Below, piece after piece: positions 11,700-23,729 of a stretch of DNA of 64,000 bases. Below the pieces are notes generated by a model. That model was not told the DNA's origin. It ran no database searches and worked only from the letters and a program-made list of their open reading frames with translations. Position 1 is the stretch's first letter, and the number at the start of each line of letters is the position of its first letter. The translations under genes and the position numbers were made by a program. Source of the DNA: Quercus robur (lineage: Eukaryota > Streptophyta > Magnoliopsida > Fagales > Fagaceae); contig NC_065537.1 of NCBI RefSeq assembly GCF_932294415.1, forward strand, positions 67,842,290 through 67,906,289, given 5' to 3'.

Positions 11700-12738
11700 A
11701 TGGAGCAATATGACCTTCAAGGGCAAAGACGGGATATGAAGCACAAAGGAAGGAACGTAGTATGGTCAATTGCAATGGACAAGTGCCTTATTGAAGCCCT
11801 TGCTGTGCAGGCTAGAAACGGGAACAAAATTGACAAATGTTTTAATGAAAATGCTTACACTGCTGCTTGTATTGCTGTGAACTCTCGTTTTAACTTGAAC
11901 TTGAACAATCAGAAAGTTATTAATCGACTTAAGACAATTAAGAAGAGGTATAAGGCAATGAAGGATATGCTAAGTCAAGAGGGATTCAAGTGGAATCCAA
12001 ATACGAAGATGATTGAGTGTGACAGCGATGATCTTTGGAAGAGATATGTGGCAGTAAGTCTTCCCCCCTCCCCCCTCCACCCCTTCCCCCCTTTTTTTCT
12101 CTTTAAAATGTGTCATACTGTTGTTTACAATATTCCTGTTGGTGTTCATGGATTCGTTGGAGTAGGCACACCCTGATGCAAGAGGATTTCGAGGTAAACA
12201 GATAGAGATGTATGATGAATTAAAGATTGTTTGTGGGAATTACCAAGCCCCTAGTCGTTGGGCTAAGATGAAGGACGGAAGCCATCCAACAGATTTCAGG
12301 AATTGTGATGATGACTCTGTCTCATATCTTTCTCCAAGTTCAGAAGAACTAAGTGACACAGATGGGACAGAGTCATATGCTGGAACACCGGAGTATGCCC
12401 AAATGCCAGATGGTACTCAAGATCCTCCTATGGCCCAGCCTCTCAGACAAATCCCAAAACGGTCGCGTGGCTCAGAGGCTCTTCAGGATGCAATGTTGGC
12501 TGTGGCGTCCAGCATTCGGCGCTTGGCTGATTCTATGGAGCGAAGCAAATGCTCAATTGACTCACATGAGCTATTACAGGCAGTGATGGAGATCGATGGC
12601 CTGGAAGAGGCTAAACAGATGTATGCTTTTGAGTATTTGAATGCTGACCCTGTCAAAGCTAGAGCCTTCTTGACTTACAACCCTCGAATGAGGAAGACGT
12701 ATTTGTTTCAACAGTTCTGGTGGTGGAAGGGAAAGTAG
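11700..12738 (+). CDS. Myb/SANT-like DNA-binding domain protein (308 aa)
   Basis: Two coding exons: 11700-12053 (118 codons, phase 0) and 12166-12738, joined across a 112-bp intron with donor GCA|GTAAGT and acceptor AGTAG|GCA. Residues 20-118 form a Myb/SANT-like domain of the plant Myb_DNA-bind_3 type: the W of VVWSIAMDK, then RLKTIKKRYKAMKDML, then SDDLWKRYVAAHPDARGFR across the splice. The middle is acidic and Ser/Thr-rich. The C-terminal part (AMLAVASSIRRLADSME, EEAKQMYAFEYL) looks helical, a common dimer or partner segment in this family. The ATG is chosen because an acceptor-like site sits two bases upstream and the longer frame above it is noncoding in character. Relatives include L10-interacting MYB-domain proteins and the Myb-like partners of Harbinger transposases. 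The role here is probably nuclear DNA binding; the target is unknown. It converges with the PPR gene. Confidence 0.85.
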
Positions 12739-14303
12739 GGCCAAATCTTAGGACTTTTGGGGTATATAACTCATGATATTGTTGGTGTTTTCTGGATGTT
12801 TGCACATTATTTAAACCATCTTTTGTTGATGTTTTTGGAGGTGACTGTATAGATATCAGATATTCACAGGGTGAATATAATTGGCAAGCAGCTAGGATTG
12901 TAGAGACATGTTCTGGCTTCCATGCTGCCTGTTTTGGAAGTGAAGCTATCAAACTAGCAGTAGGCTTAAGAAGATTTATTTTCTTGCTTTTTACCCCCTT
13001 TAGCTTTTCTAAACCTGGAAATGGCTGGTAGAGTTTTCTCTTTCAGCCTTACATAGAATTTATGTGTTTACCACGAATTGTTTCGAGCTGTGTTGTCGAC
13101 CGTTGAGGCCTTTTCGGCCTTGTTGGATTGTTTACAACTGTTTTGCCATTTCCATTCGATGCTAGCAGACAGGTAAGCGACCGACAGATCAGAGCAGTTG
13201 GGTTTGAGCATTACACCCAAGTGTATCATGCTGCATATTGTAGACATCAAAATTTTCATGAGTTCTTAATTATGCTTTAAGCTGAGCCTTTTTCACAATT
13301 GGTACTGTGCTCTTTACACGTCTTATTATTAGTACTATAATAATAATATTACTATTATTATTATTATTATTATCATTGCTGTTGACTTCACAAACGTAAT
13401 TATCATATTGGTGCTGATTCTGCTGGGAGGAACTTCTAATTCCAAGTTGATCTTTTCTGGAGATGAATTGATTTTACCACGTGCGACAAATTACTTTATG
13501 TCACCACTTTGAAATTAAAACTAAAATGAATTTGATTCTAGAATTTATTTTTCTCTCTTTTTTTATTTCATTTCTTCTTATCATAATTATTAGAGCTGTA
13601 ATGCTGTATTGAACCGGCTTACTGTTATAGTTCACAGCAAATAATTGGCATATCATACTTGACATTAACTTTTTGTTTATTTAAGGTAAAGACTGAGCAG
13701 TGAATACAGCAGTTTGGGAGGTCATTTATAATCTGAATATTAAAAAAAAATTCAACGATTGTGAATTTTAATATGGAAGGACAAGTGGTAACCTTTCCAT
13801 GTCCAGAGCCAATTTGGCCTGTAACTCAGAGAACATGCTCCATCCATTTCAAATCAGTACCAGGGATTACTCTGCTTAAACCAATAAATATATAAAAGGT
13901 GAATGAGAAGGAACTCCTGGAGGAAAATAAGAAGAAGAAGCTTAAATTTGATATAAGGATTTTCATAAAGACTGCATATTTCATTTCAGAAGTAATTGGG
14001 AAAGGGGCAAAAAATTACAATAACTTGATCAACAATGATCTGATTATTACAAGATGTACCTTTTTAATGTTTGTTGGTTAGAAAAATGGTAGCTCAACTT
14101 CCAGACCTTCTGTTTGTTCTCTTATTAAGATATTAATTTGCACAGTTTGGGGAAGATTGTCAATAATATCATGATGTGTAACAATATGGAAACAACAAAA
14201 TTCATCCAAGGAACTCTTTTTATCTGTACCACGAGGCCCCATTCCTAGTAAATCATCATTTGTAGCTAGTACATCAACTCTCAAGAATCAACCCTTGACA
14301 ACT
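12739..14303. other. Convergent intergenic region
   Basis: This holds the 3' ends of the Myb/SANT-like gene (+) and the PPR gene (-). An (ATT)n tract lies at about 13324-13375. No further gene is supported; short frames at 13899-14284 have no recognisable features. Confidence 0.5.
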
Positions 14304-16757
14304 TTACCAATAATCTCCGCAAGAACAAGTTCCATTTTTGAAATGGTGGAACCGATGCATATCACGCACTATGATTTCCCGTCTGGTCACAAGAGAGATA
14401 TACTTAGTCGCATTATGGCAATCACCACAAACTCGGAGGTTTTTTCGGATGTGTATGGTTGTACCCGGGCTGGTATTTAACAGTCCAAACACAATAGCCA
14501 GCTTCTCACTATGGCTATTGAGCAACTGCTTCTTAACATCATCCTCCACATCATGAATTGAATTAGTATCAGGCACATAACCAGCAGCCTTAATATCTTC
14601 TCCCAATGTCTCAAGAAAAGCATATATTCTTTTGGATTGGGGATGGATCGTGCTTCCAGAATAGAAACTGTGAACCTCATTTTTCAATTCCACTAGGCTG
14701 CAGCCAGGAGTTTTTTGAAGCCCAGTCTTCTCCATCATGGTTCTCACTTTGGCCATTTTGTCCCACATTGAAGCTGTGGCATATATATTAGAGAGCAGCA
14801 CATGGTACCCACCTTCATCTGGGTTTAACTCAAACAGTTTTTTTGCTGCCTTCTCACCCAGTTCAACATTTTTATGAATTTTACAAGCGCCCAACATGGC
14901 ACCAAATACTGTAATCCCAGGCTCAACAGGCATATCTTGAATGAAATCCCAAGCTTTATTGAGCTGTCCAGCTCGACCAAGAAGGTCAACCATAGCTCCA
15001 TAGTGATCCATGGCAGGCTCTAAACCATAATCTTCCTTCATGCTGGAAAAGATGCGGAGACCCTCTTGCACTAAACCTGAGTGGCTGCAAGCAGAGATAA
15101 CACACAGAAAAGTTATGTCATTTGGCTTGATGGTTCCCTTTTGCATATCATTAAACAATTCGACAGCATCTTTTCCAAGGCCATGAGTCCCATATCCATC
15201 TATCATAGCATTCCAAGTTGTCACATGCCGCTCCTCCATCGTGTCAAAGAGCTTTCTTGCAGTGTGAATAGCTCCACATTTAGCATACATGTCAACAAGA
15301 GCAGTCGTCACAAAGACATTTTTGTCCAAACAATTTCTTATAACAAGTCCATGCATCCACTTTGCTTGACGCGTAACTGACAACTCTGCAAGAGCAGGAA
15401 TCACACTCACCAATGTAAATGAATCTGGTTTTATATTTTGGGATTGCATCTCACAAAAGTGATTTAAAGTCTCATTTACCCGCCCATTTTGAGCATAACC
15501 TAATATCATGGCATTCCATGAGACAATGGTTTTGCCCTGCAAGCCTTCAAATACTTTAGCAGCAAGATCAACTCTCTTACATTTGGAATACATGGATATC
15601 AAAGTGTTCCTTACAGAAACATCATATCCAAGTTTCAATTCATCCACTAATTTATGAACAAATTTTCCCCGCTCAAGATCACCCAAATCAGCACACGCAT
15701 GTAAAGCTTCCATAACAGTAACATTGGTTGGTTCAACCCCTTCATCTAACATCTTTTGGAAAATTGCCATTGCTTCTTCAGGATCTCCACTTTGTACATA
15801 CCCATGAATCATGGAATTCCATGAAACAACAGTCCTTTGTTTCATCCCATCGAAGATCAGCCGAGCAGTCCCCACCGACCCACATTTCGAATACATGTCT
15901 ACCAAAGCAGTAGAAATATTTACAAGCAACTCAAACCCAGCTCTTATAGCATACCCATGAATCAACTTCCCAATCCTCCAAGACCCAATATTTGCAGCGG
16001 CAGGCAAGACAGTCACCACCGTGATTGAATCAGGCTTCTGCCCTTCCTCCTGCATCCTCAAAACCAAATCTAACGCCACCCTCGCCAACCCATTTTGCGC
16101 GAATCCAGCAATTATCGTATTCCAACACACCAGGTCTCTTTCAGGCATTCTATCAAACATCTTATACGCATCATCAATCTGTCTACACTTCGCATACAAA
16201 TTCACAACCCCAGTCATTGCAAACACATTCGACGAAAACCCATTAGTTATCACCTGCCCATGAATCTCTTTACCCCTCCTAAGGTCCGCATTATCACCAC
16301 AAACTTTCAACAAATAAGTAAAGTTATAAACAACAGGCTTAACATCATCACACTTCATTCGAACAAAAAACGACATGGCGTTGTGTAACGACGAGTTCTT
16401 AGCATACCCTTTAAGCATAGTGTGATAAAGCACGTCGAGTTTATCCTCAATGGGCTCGAAAACACGAGCAGCTTCGTTGACACTGCCGTATTTGCAGAAC
16501 AAGCTGAGGAGCTTGGTTTGGAACAAGTGCTCGTTGTAGAGGCCGTTTTTGATGATGAGAGGGAGGATTTGGTGGAGCTCTTTCATGGAAGTGCAGAGCT
16601 CGAGGAGTAGAGCTGAAGGGTGCTTGTAGACATGAGAAGGAATGTGGGTTCTTTGGGACAGAGTGTGAGAAGTGAGGTTTGGTTTAGAGGGAGGAGTTGG
16701 TGGTGACGGAGGTTTGTTGTTTGTGAGGTGCAAGAACTGTGAAGCAGAGCTCATCAT
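14304..16757 (-). CDS. DYW-type PPR protein, CRR22 orthologue (817 aa)
   Basis: This is a single-exon PLS-class pentatricopeptide repeat protein. PPR motifs run from about residue 75 to 620 (e.g. VYNFTYLLKVCGDNADLRRG, ALVDMYAKCGAIHTARKLFD), followed by E/E+ motifs and a full DYW deaminase domain at about 726-817. The zinc and catalytic residues are present: HSE (His749, Glu751), CxxCH (Cys777, Cys780), and the terminal CSCGDYW. The sequence follows Arabidopsis At1g11290 (CRR22) nearly residue by residue from the N-terminal ILPLIIKNGLYNEHLFQTKL onwards. CRR22 edits plastid ndhB, ndhD and rpoB transcripts and supports the NDH complex. Length matches the family. Either of the first two Met codons could be the start. 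The N-terminus is Ser/Thr/Pro-rich, consistent with a plastid transit peptide. No lesion is seen. Confidence 0.92.
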   Translation of the reverse strand: MMSSASQFLHLTNNKPPSPPTPPSKPNLTSHTLSQRTHIPSHVYKHPSALLLELCTSMKELHQILPLIIKNGLYNEHLFQTKLLSLFCKYGSVNEAARVFEPIEDKLDVLYHTMLKGYAKNSSLHNAMSFFVRMKCDDVKPVVYNFTYLLKVCGDNADLRRGKEIHGQVITNGFSSNVFAMTGVVNLYAKCRQIDDAYKMFDRMPERDLVCWNTIIAGFAQNGLARVALDLVLRMQEEGQKPDSITVVTVLPAAANIGSWRIGKLIHGYAIRAGFELLVNISTALVDMYSKCGSVGTARLIFDGMKQRTVVSWNSMIHGYVQSGDPEEAMAIFQKMLDEGVEPTNVTVMEALHACADLGDLERGKFVHKLVDELKLGYDVSVRNTLISMYSKCKRVDLAAKVFEGLQGKTIVSWNAMILGYAQNGRVNETLNHFCEMQSQNIKPDSFTLVSVIPALAELSVTRQAKWMHGLVIRNCLDKNVFVTTALVDMYAKCGAIHTARKLFDTMEERHVTTWNAMIDGYGTHGLGKDAVELFNDMQKGTIKPNDITFLCVISACSHSGLVQEGLRIFSSMKEDYGLEPAMDHYGAMVDLLGRAGQLNKAWDFIQDMPVEPGITVFGAMLGACKIHKNVELGEKAAKKLFELNPDEGGYHVLLSNIYATASMWDKMAKVRTMMEKTGLQKTPGCSLVELKNEVHSFYSGSTIHPQSKRIYAFLETLGEDIKAAGYVPDTNSIHDVEDDVKKQLLNSHSEKLAIVFGLLNTSPGTTIHIRKNLRVCGDCHNATKYISLVTRREIIVRDMHRFHHFKNGTCSCGDYW

Positions 16758-17789
16758 CTTCTTCTTCTTCTTCTTTCTATCTCGCTTTCTTTACATTTGT
16801 TGTGGCTGTTGAGTTGAGGATGAAGTTCTTCAAAATTATGTTTGTTTGTTTGTCTTTTTTTTTTTTTTTTTTAATAAATAAATAAATAAAAAAATGAAGT
16901 GCTTATTACAAGTTACAATTTTTACAAAGTCAAAAATAATGATTTTTTTTTTTTTGAGAAAATAATAATCAAGTTCTTGATAAGCTTTGTTTGTTTTGAT
17001 GTTTTTTAGAAAATAAGTTATTTTAAAAAAAAATTATATAAAATCATCTCATTTTTCTATATTTGATAACAACGTTAAATAAGTTGAAAAATAATCACAT
17101 AACAAGATCTCAGATTTTCATTTTTATGTTGACTAAAAATAGTTTTCATTCTACTCATTTTTTCTAATGTTACCAAATACTATAAAATACAAAAAACTAT
17201 CTTCATACAAGATTTTTCATTGAAACAAATAGAACATTAAGAAGGAAAATGTCTCTCCACTGTGAATGATTCAGAGATTGTTTTCATACCCTTCCAAATG
17301 TTTTTGTGTTGTGATGAGTTTAAGTTGTACTTTCTCGAATGTTATATGTAATTTAGTAATTAAGAATTTGAAATGTGAAAATTTTATTGAATATTTTTTT
17401 ATCTATTCGGTCAACTTTGGTCTAGTTCAATCCCTTTTCAATGAAAGTTGAGACATTTTGCATTTGGATTTTGGACTCCTCATCTGCCCAACAACACAAT
17501 CGGCTAAAGTTCCACATTAAATCCAACTCAGTAGTAATGAATCACTAACATTTGAGTGATGATACACAACGGTTGTTCGGAGTAGATAATATTAGATCAT
17601 GCCCCTTTCATTAGCATTTGCATTGAACGATGATGCACAATGGTTGGTCCCAGTGCTGGAATATTATGGATATGATTTGGTTGCCAGATACTACTTCTGG
17701 AGTCCGCATGTTTTTTTTTTTTTTTTCATTTTTATAATCATCAGTTCATCGCCAAATACCAATGGAAAGTGAAAATGACAGCTTTTGAC

Positions 17790-17895
17790 CATGTTAAGCC
17801 TTGTAGCACAATGACATTGCCTCCTTTTTCTTTACAAGAGAACTAGGTTCGAATCACCCCCTCCCCACTGTTATAACTATCAAATTCTAAAAAAG
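17790..17895 (+). mobile_element. SINE-like tRNA-derived fragment
   Basis: A weak A-box-like stretch (TTGTAGCACAATGAC) is followed about 55 bases later by a good B-box (GGTTCGAATC) at about 17847-17856, then a pyrimidine-rich and A-rich tail. This is the layout of a tRNA-derived SINE head. No target duplication is visible, so the ends are approximate. Confidence 0.4.
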
Positions 17896-20533
17896 AAGCA
17901 TAAGAAATTTCTGCCACATTAAGTTTCCATTGAAGTAAAGTGAAGAATAATTTAACAGACAAGGAATAAAAGGAACCAAAGAAAGAGATGTAAAGACTCT
18001 CTCACACTGACACTGGAATCACAAAGTTGCATAAGTCAGTAAACAAACTCAATTACTCATGAAATGCTTGCAATTTACTGTGAAGAGAGATAAATGAAAG
18101 CGTGTGTTTTCTTATACCACAATATAGAAGGTGAATCCTAATCAGCCATACTAGCATCCTGAGCCCACATCATAAGCCTTAGTTCTGCGATGGTTTTTAG
18201 TACAATCATGAATCACCTGCACCTTTTCAACTATGCCACACAAAAGCATGTAGAGCAACCTAACCGAGCTACTTTGATTTTTTGCCAAATGTTAGCTAAC
18301 AGAAGAAGCAAATGCCCTGTCACTAGTTAAAAAATGTTAGCTAACAGAAGAACTAGTGCAACTACTAACAACAGTAGTTCAACGTTATCAAAAAATCTGA
18401 CAACATTAATCGGTAGTGTATCCATACATCATCCCAAGTATTTAGTCTCTTCATACCTACAGTCCCAGACTAAGCATTCCATGAGGAAGAAGGATCTAAC
18501 TAAACCTCATTCGATAGTTCAAAATACCAAAATCCATTATGTTGATGCAGTAATTGTGTTTATTTCATAAGTAAGATGGTCTTTTAATTAATTGAATAGG
18601 TCAGCTGGGTAGTTGAAGAGAAGAGAATGCATCTAGAAAAAGTGAAATACCAAATCCATGTGATAATTGAACGGGAAGGGGAAGAGCACAGTGAAGCTAA
18701 GGCAAATGCTGTTTTTAGGCTTAACATTAGCCAAAATTATACAGAAGCGACAAGAACATAAAGAATATTTATGAACTTAACTAAAGCCTTAATCCCAATA
18801 AAATTGAGATCGGCTTTATGGATCCCAAATATACAAACTAATGAAAACGGGCTTTTATTTTAAGGGATTGAAACTGAAAATTCCCGTGCAATAAGGTCAT
18901 GTTTGTCATACATGATATACAAATTTCATTTGCGAAAGAAAATATGTACATAGTTATATATTCACATACTGTCATGTACTATTGTGGATCAAGTACATGG
19001 CACATAAAAAATTTCTAGTGTTGGACGTCCAAGCCTTGCAGAACATTTCCAATGCAGCAATTAGAAGGCACCTACCAAATATTCAGATTCCAGCATATTT
19101 TTGTGAGTTAAATTATGTAGGTAACAGTACTGGCAGAAAGCACCAAAAACACTTATAGTAATAGCAAAAGTAAATGATTAGTAATGTCATGTACCAGAAA
19201 AACTACAAAATTAATAACGATCATACAAGTCTATGGAATCATCTAAAAATGGTTCTCTTAAAGCTGTTAACAAGAGAATAGATTGTTAAGTACAAAATAT
19301 GATCTCCACCTTGTGGCCTCCTATGTTAGATTTTTACCATCCCTTTATCAAAAAAATTGCACAGTAATGACAAACACATTTTTAACAGCATAGTTTCTAG
19401 GCATACTTTGGTAACCTAATTCAAAACCAAGTCAGTGTGTACTCTTTAGAGAATAATGCACACAACAGCAGTAGGTTAATACACTTTCAGCCATTCAGTA
19501 GATAGAAATCAACTGTGAGTTAACAGGACTAAAATTTCATGCCTCAGTAGAGACCACCAGACAATAAATAATAAGCTCACAACACACTAATGACAACATA
19601 CATTCAAACACCCCTTTCTTTCCTCTCTCATCTCCTCTCCCCTGTCAACTCACATTCGAACATACAGATAAGTTGGATCAATGGACAGGCTTATGTCAGT
19701 GTTGCATCCTACTTATAGTTCTTATAATATAGTAACTACGAATAGACCAAAATCTCTAAGGTAAACCAACTGCTGTCCAGATCCTATAAAAGCACAGAGC
19801 AGATAAAAATCTCAGCCCTTTGAATGGCAACCTAGTAGGTGCAGGATTACAGAACAGACTTGTTGAAAAGCTACACGTACATGGACTTTTAAGATTTATC
19901 AAATGACTTAAAATGAATTTTCCCTCAATGGAATTATGTACAAGTGGAAGATTACCATTCATTTCTTTTGATATAAGATGATCAAAATTCACATCAAAGG
20001 ACTCATTTGTGAGAAAATTCATAAAATGAAGAGATCTAATTTAATTGAATACAAACAAAGATCAATTCCTATTGCTTAAATCGTAAGTACATGGGGTGAC
20101 TGAAATGCGGAATGTAGTAACTGCTATATCCAATGGTAAGTTATCTTCACCAGAAAGTTTAGCATATCAGGAAAAGATTCTAGTAACTGAAATAAGTGCA
20201 ACGACTCAAGGAAGAATCATCAGCATTATGCTTTGCACAATAAACCAGAGCATCTCAATGCAAAAGCCAAACCACAAAATCAATACTCCTTAGCAAGGTC
20301 ACATATATTAGAAGGGGTTTGGCTTACCTCTAATACTTTTTAAAATGGAATCTCCTTTTGTTTTAATGAGAAACTACCACATCACCCACTAACTAACTTA
20401 ATGGTGGAGATTAACACTCACTACACATCATTCTATCTCAAGGAGAAACTAACTACATGTCTAGTTGAAAAAGTACCGGAGGTAATCCAAACCCTATTAG
20501 AAGAATCTTTTTCTTTATTTGCATAGGTTATTA

Positions 20534-20600
20534 GCTCACCTTCCACCTTGCTCTTACAAATAGAGTAGGAGCCATTTGAGTGAGGACTAATTGGCATAAA
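20534..20600. repeat. Fragment of dispersed repeat (copy 2)
   Basis: It matches 11246-11336 over about 60 bases (shared CCACCTTGCTCTTACAAA). The class is unknown. Confidence 0.4.
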
Positions 20601-21005
20601 GAGATCATCTAAAAGTACATGTATAACTTATTTATAACAAAAACAAGAAACTCAAACTACAAACATATTACACCAGGAGACATTCCTCAGTACACATATT
20701 GAGAACTAACCAAACCAAAGAATTGCAACTAAGCTCCGAAACCCATCTTATCGAAACGACCTTATCTTAAATTCACAAGTAAATATAGATAAGATAACAA
20801 AATTTTGACATTAACCCATCAATTATTCCATAATATCATATCAAAAAAACCTGTACTTGTTTACATACATATCATTAAGTACAATCTAAAAATCAATTTT
20901 CGAAAACGAAAAAATAAAAAATAAATAAAGCATTGACAAATTTTCACATGACCTTAAAACTATAAGACTTTTCCAACTTACAGAGCAGCGTGTAGCAAAT
21001 CAAAA

Positions 21006-22208
21006 TCAAGCTCGAACACGCGGCAACGCATCAGGATCCCCACCATAGTGCGATATCCGAGCAGCCATATTAGCCACCTGAGTCTGCATTTGCGCAGCCC
21101 TGACTTTCGTGGCGGTGGCGCGATGAAGGAACTGCTCGCGCGACAAGAGCCTCACATTCCTCAAGTACAGATCGAACGGCACCGCCCCCTCCTGCGCCGC
21201 CTTGTCGAGCGCGTACACGGCGTCCTCGATCGCCAAGTCCGCCGCCGTGCAATCCATCATCTGCTTCGACAACGCGTCCATACACTCGAACGCGTCGTCC
21301 ACGTCCACACCTTCTCCGAAGCTACGCACCTTCGCTTCGTTCTCTCTCAACCAAGATTCGAGAATATCCGCATTCATCAGAACCATCTGCAACTGCTGCT
21401 CCAACCCTTCCTTCTCGTCGTGCATTTCCTTCACCGCTTTCCTCAGCTGATCCTCCCGGTACCGGAGCACCGACTGCGCGTTGAACATCCCTTCCATCTC
21501 CGCCTCACGCGTCTTCCTCATCGAAACCACCTCGCCGTGCACCATCTCGACGAGCTTGTTCACCGCATTCCTCTTGAACACCTCCGACGGATCCTCCGTC
21601 TGCGCCGCCACCGCCGCGGCAGCACCGTAAGGGGAAGCCGGGTAGGACCGCGGCGGAGGAATCGCAGGGCGCGTGTAGGCCGCCGCCGCCGGCGCGTGAG
21701 TGGGGCCATAAGGGTTAAAATTAGGGCTAGGGTTAGGGTTCGGCCGGCGCTGCGAGTAGAGCGGCGGATCGCGGCCGAAGTGGAGGCTGAGATTCCGGGC
21801 GAGTTCGACGAGGGTGGAGCTCGGGTAGATCCAATTCTGTAGGTAAGGGATTGCCACAAGGCCCGAAGGATTGACGTGAGGGTGAGGGCGCTTGATGATC
21901 ATGTCGCGCGTGGGGTTGACGTAGACGCAGGGCGCGTGGCGGGGGTAGGACTCCATGAGCCAGATTATGATCGGGATGTTGTAGGTGACGGACTGGAAGG
22001 AAACCGGGATGGTGCCTTCGGCCTGGAGGAGGTTGACGGAGCGGCCGTCGTTGTGGGTGAAGGTGGCGGTTTTGGGGTCTAGAGATGGGTATGCGGAGGT
22101 TAAAGCAACGAGGTGCTGGCGGATTAGCCATTTGGTGTCTTCGGAGTATGGGAGGGCGGAAGGCCCGCGTTGGGAGAGGACGGAGCTTAGGAATTGTTGG
22201 GTCTCCAT
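21006..22208 (-). CDS. ELC, TSG101/VPS23 homologue, ESCRT-I (400 aa)
   Basis: This is an intronless gene, as in Arabidopsis ELC. Residues 1-150 form a ubiquitin E2 variant (UEV) domain: [31 protein letters not shown] and [18 protein letters not shown], with no cysteine where an active E2 has one. Residues 151-205 are Pro/Ala-rich linker, 208-295 a predicted coiled coil (Glu/Lys/Arg-rich, heptad-like), and 335-392 the C-terminal steadiness box ([20 protein letters not shown]). The protein binds ubiquitinated membrane cargo as the VPS23 subunit of ESCRT-I, sorting it into multivesicular bodies on endosomes. Arabidopsis elc mutants also show cytokinesis defects. An open frame runs 104 codons further upstream but is Lys/His-rich and low-complexity; METQQFL matches family starts. 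The upstream region has been duplicated (see 22209-26970). Confidence 0.93.
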   Translation of the reverse strand: METQQFLSSVLSQRGPSALPYSEDTKWLIRQHLVALTSAYPSLDPKTATFTHNDGRSVNLLQAEGTIPVSFQSVTYNIPIIIWLMESYPRHAPCVYVNPTRDMIIKRPHPHVNPSGLVAIPYLQNWIYPSSTLVELARNLSLHFGRDPPLYSQRRPNPNPSPNFNPYGPTHAPAAAAYTRPAIPPPRSYPASPYGAAAAVAAQTEDPSEVFKRNAVNKLVEMVHGEVVSMRKTREAEMEGMFNAQSVLRYREDQLRKAVKEMHDEKEGLEQQLQMVLMNADILESWLRENEAKVRSFGEGVDVDDAFECMDALSKQMMDCTAADLAIEDAVYALDKAAQEGAVPFDLYLRNVRLLSREQFLHRATATKVRAAQMQTQVANMAARISHYGGDPDALPRVRA

Positions 22209-22520
22209 ATTTTTTTTTTTTTTGTTGTTGGTGTTGGTGTGTGTATGGGTTTTGCGAGGGATGTTCGGACCTTTAAAAATATGAGAGGAAATGGGGATTT
22301 TGTTGAGGAGGAAAGAGAATGGGGGAATTTTTTTTTTTTTTTTTTTTTTGTGCTTCTTAAGGAAGTTTTTGAGATTTATGCGTGTCACGGTGTCAGCGTG
22401 TTGTTTGTTTCGCAAGGAGTAGTGAGGAAGTAGTGGACTTCCTTTTTTGGTCCTATCTATGAATTGGTGAGGAAGTTTATACTTTATACACAGAAAATAT
22501 AAATAAATTAGCCTCCTCAT
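22209..22520 (-). promoter_or_regulatory. ELC 5' leader and promoter region (copy P1)
   Basis: This sequence sits directly upstream of the ELC start. It has A-rich leader sequence, a long T tract on + (about 22328-22350) and a block containing CTTCTTAAGGAAG. Diverged copies lie at about 22767-23020 (P2) and 25143-25330 (P3). I cannot assign a TATA box. Confidence 0.6.
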
Positions 22521-22559
22521 TCCGCACGGGTGATATGATTCTCTTTCTTATTTTATGTT

Positions 22560-22761
22560 TAATGTAATTTTTTAACTAACATTTAGAATTTGAAATAGAG
22601 TAAATTGGTGGGTTTAGTGTACTAGTTTTTAAGAAAAAATTGTATTAAATGTATGTGAGATATATTTAAATAGAGAATGTAGTAATTTTTAGGAAAAAAA
22701 AAATTATCTAATTACATTAAGAATATTTTTAACATTTTTTGAAGTTATAACTATCTTTAAG

Positions 22762-22766
<5 letters not shown>
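22560..22766. repeat. Duplicated ELC-upstream block S1
   Basis: This block (GAATTTGAAATAGAGTAAAT ... AATTATCTAATTACATTA) recurs at 24215-24580 (S2). S1 lacks the short MITE found in S2, so it is the uninserted form. Confidence 0.75.
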
Positions 22767-22792
<26 letters not shown>

Positions 22793-23020
22793 GGTTGCCC
22801 TTCTTAAGGAAGTTTTGAGATTTATGCGTGTCACTGTGTCAACGTGTTGTTTGATTCACAAGGAGTGGTAAAGAAGTAGTGGACTTTCTTTTTGGTCTAT
22901 CTATGCATGGGTGAGAAGTTTATAGACACACAAAAAAAAATATACATATATATATATATATATATAAACCAGCCTCTGCACTCCGCACTCCGCACTCCGC
23001 ACATGTGACATGACTTGGTG
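22767..23020 (-). repeat. Second copy of ELC promoter block (P2)
   Basis: It repeats the P1 sequence from the T tract through CTTCTTAAGGAAGTTTTGAG and the AAGTAGTGGACTT segment to the CCGCAC segment. The copy has gained a (TA)n run (about 22937-22966) and three copies of the 7-mer CTCCGCA at about 22979-23001, where P1 has one CCGCAC. Confidence 0.75.
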
Positions 23021-23729
23021 AGACAAGAGCATTCGTAGTAGCTGTTGCAAAAATTATGTCATTTTACCACACCAAAAGCCTACTTTATTATTTTATCACA
23101 TCATTTTACAACATCTCATTTATCAAATGTTTTATCATTCAATTCTATACATTAAAATAACATTTATTACACATTAAAATAATATATTATCCCCTCCCCC
23201 ATTATCATCAACAATAGCAATAACAACCCACATCGTAGATCAACTACCACAGCCCACAACCACCGACCACCCCCACAGATCAACCACCGACCACCAATAT
23301 CAGCCACTGCTACCAAAAAAAAAAAAAAAAAAAAAACACTCAAACAAACACTACAACCAATATCAGCCCCTACACCAAAAAAAAAAAAAAAAAAACACCA
23401 CAACATCAACCACCACAACCAATATCAACGACGACGCTGGTGAGACCCCTCCACACTCCACAACCACAAATCTCACACCCACAACCTAAACTCACTCCCA
23501 CAACCCACAACCCACAACCCAATCTGAGACCATCCCAAATCTCATACCCATCCCAAATCTCATACCCATAACCCGATCAACCTACCACCATCAACCAAAA
23601 TCAGCCAACCACCAACAATCAAAACAACCAACCACCAAAAAAGAGAGAGAGATCGGCAAGATCGGAGCGGCGATGACGATTGGCAATGACAATAGCGATG
23701 ACGATGGCGATAATCGGAGTGGCCTCACC

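Larger units (their letters stand above)
16758..21005. other. Intergenic between PPR gene and ELC
   Basis: No gene is supported over about 4.2 kb. Contents include a SINE-like piece near 17790-17895, a near-duplicated 36-base pair of segments around 17555 and 17625 (both with a GATGATNCACAANGGTTG core), and the second copy of a dispersed repeat at about 20534-20600. Short reading frames at 18334, 19756 and 20096 have no family features. Confidence 0.5.

Noticed and set aside
21717-21742. Telomere-like TTAGGG repeats on + (GGGCTAGGGTTAGGGTT)
   Set aside because: They lie within the ELC coding frame on minus (Pro-Asn repeats, [11 protein letters not shown]), so they are coding sequence and not an interstitial telomere.
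21048-21842. 264-codon plus-strand frame opposite ELC
   Set aside because: It is a shadow of the GC-rich ELC gene; its Arg/His-rich product has no domain.
22209-22520. 104-residue N-terminal extension of ELC
   Set aside because: It is Lys/His/Asn-rich low-complexity sequence translated from the leader. METQQFL at 22208 fits the family start, and the region is duplicated as noncoding DNA.
23167-23418. Minus-strand frame rich in Phe, Trp and Gly
   Set aside because: It is produced by poly-A and CCA-rich repeats inside the MITE-like element.
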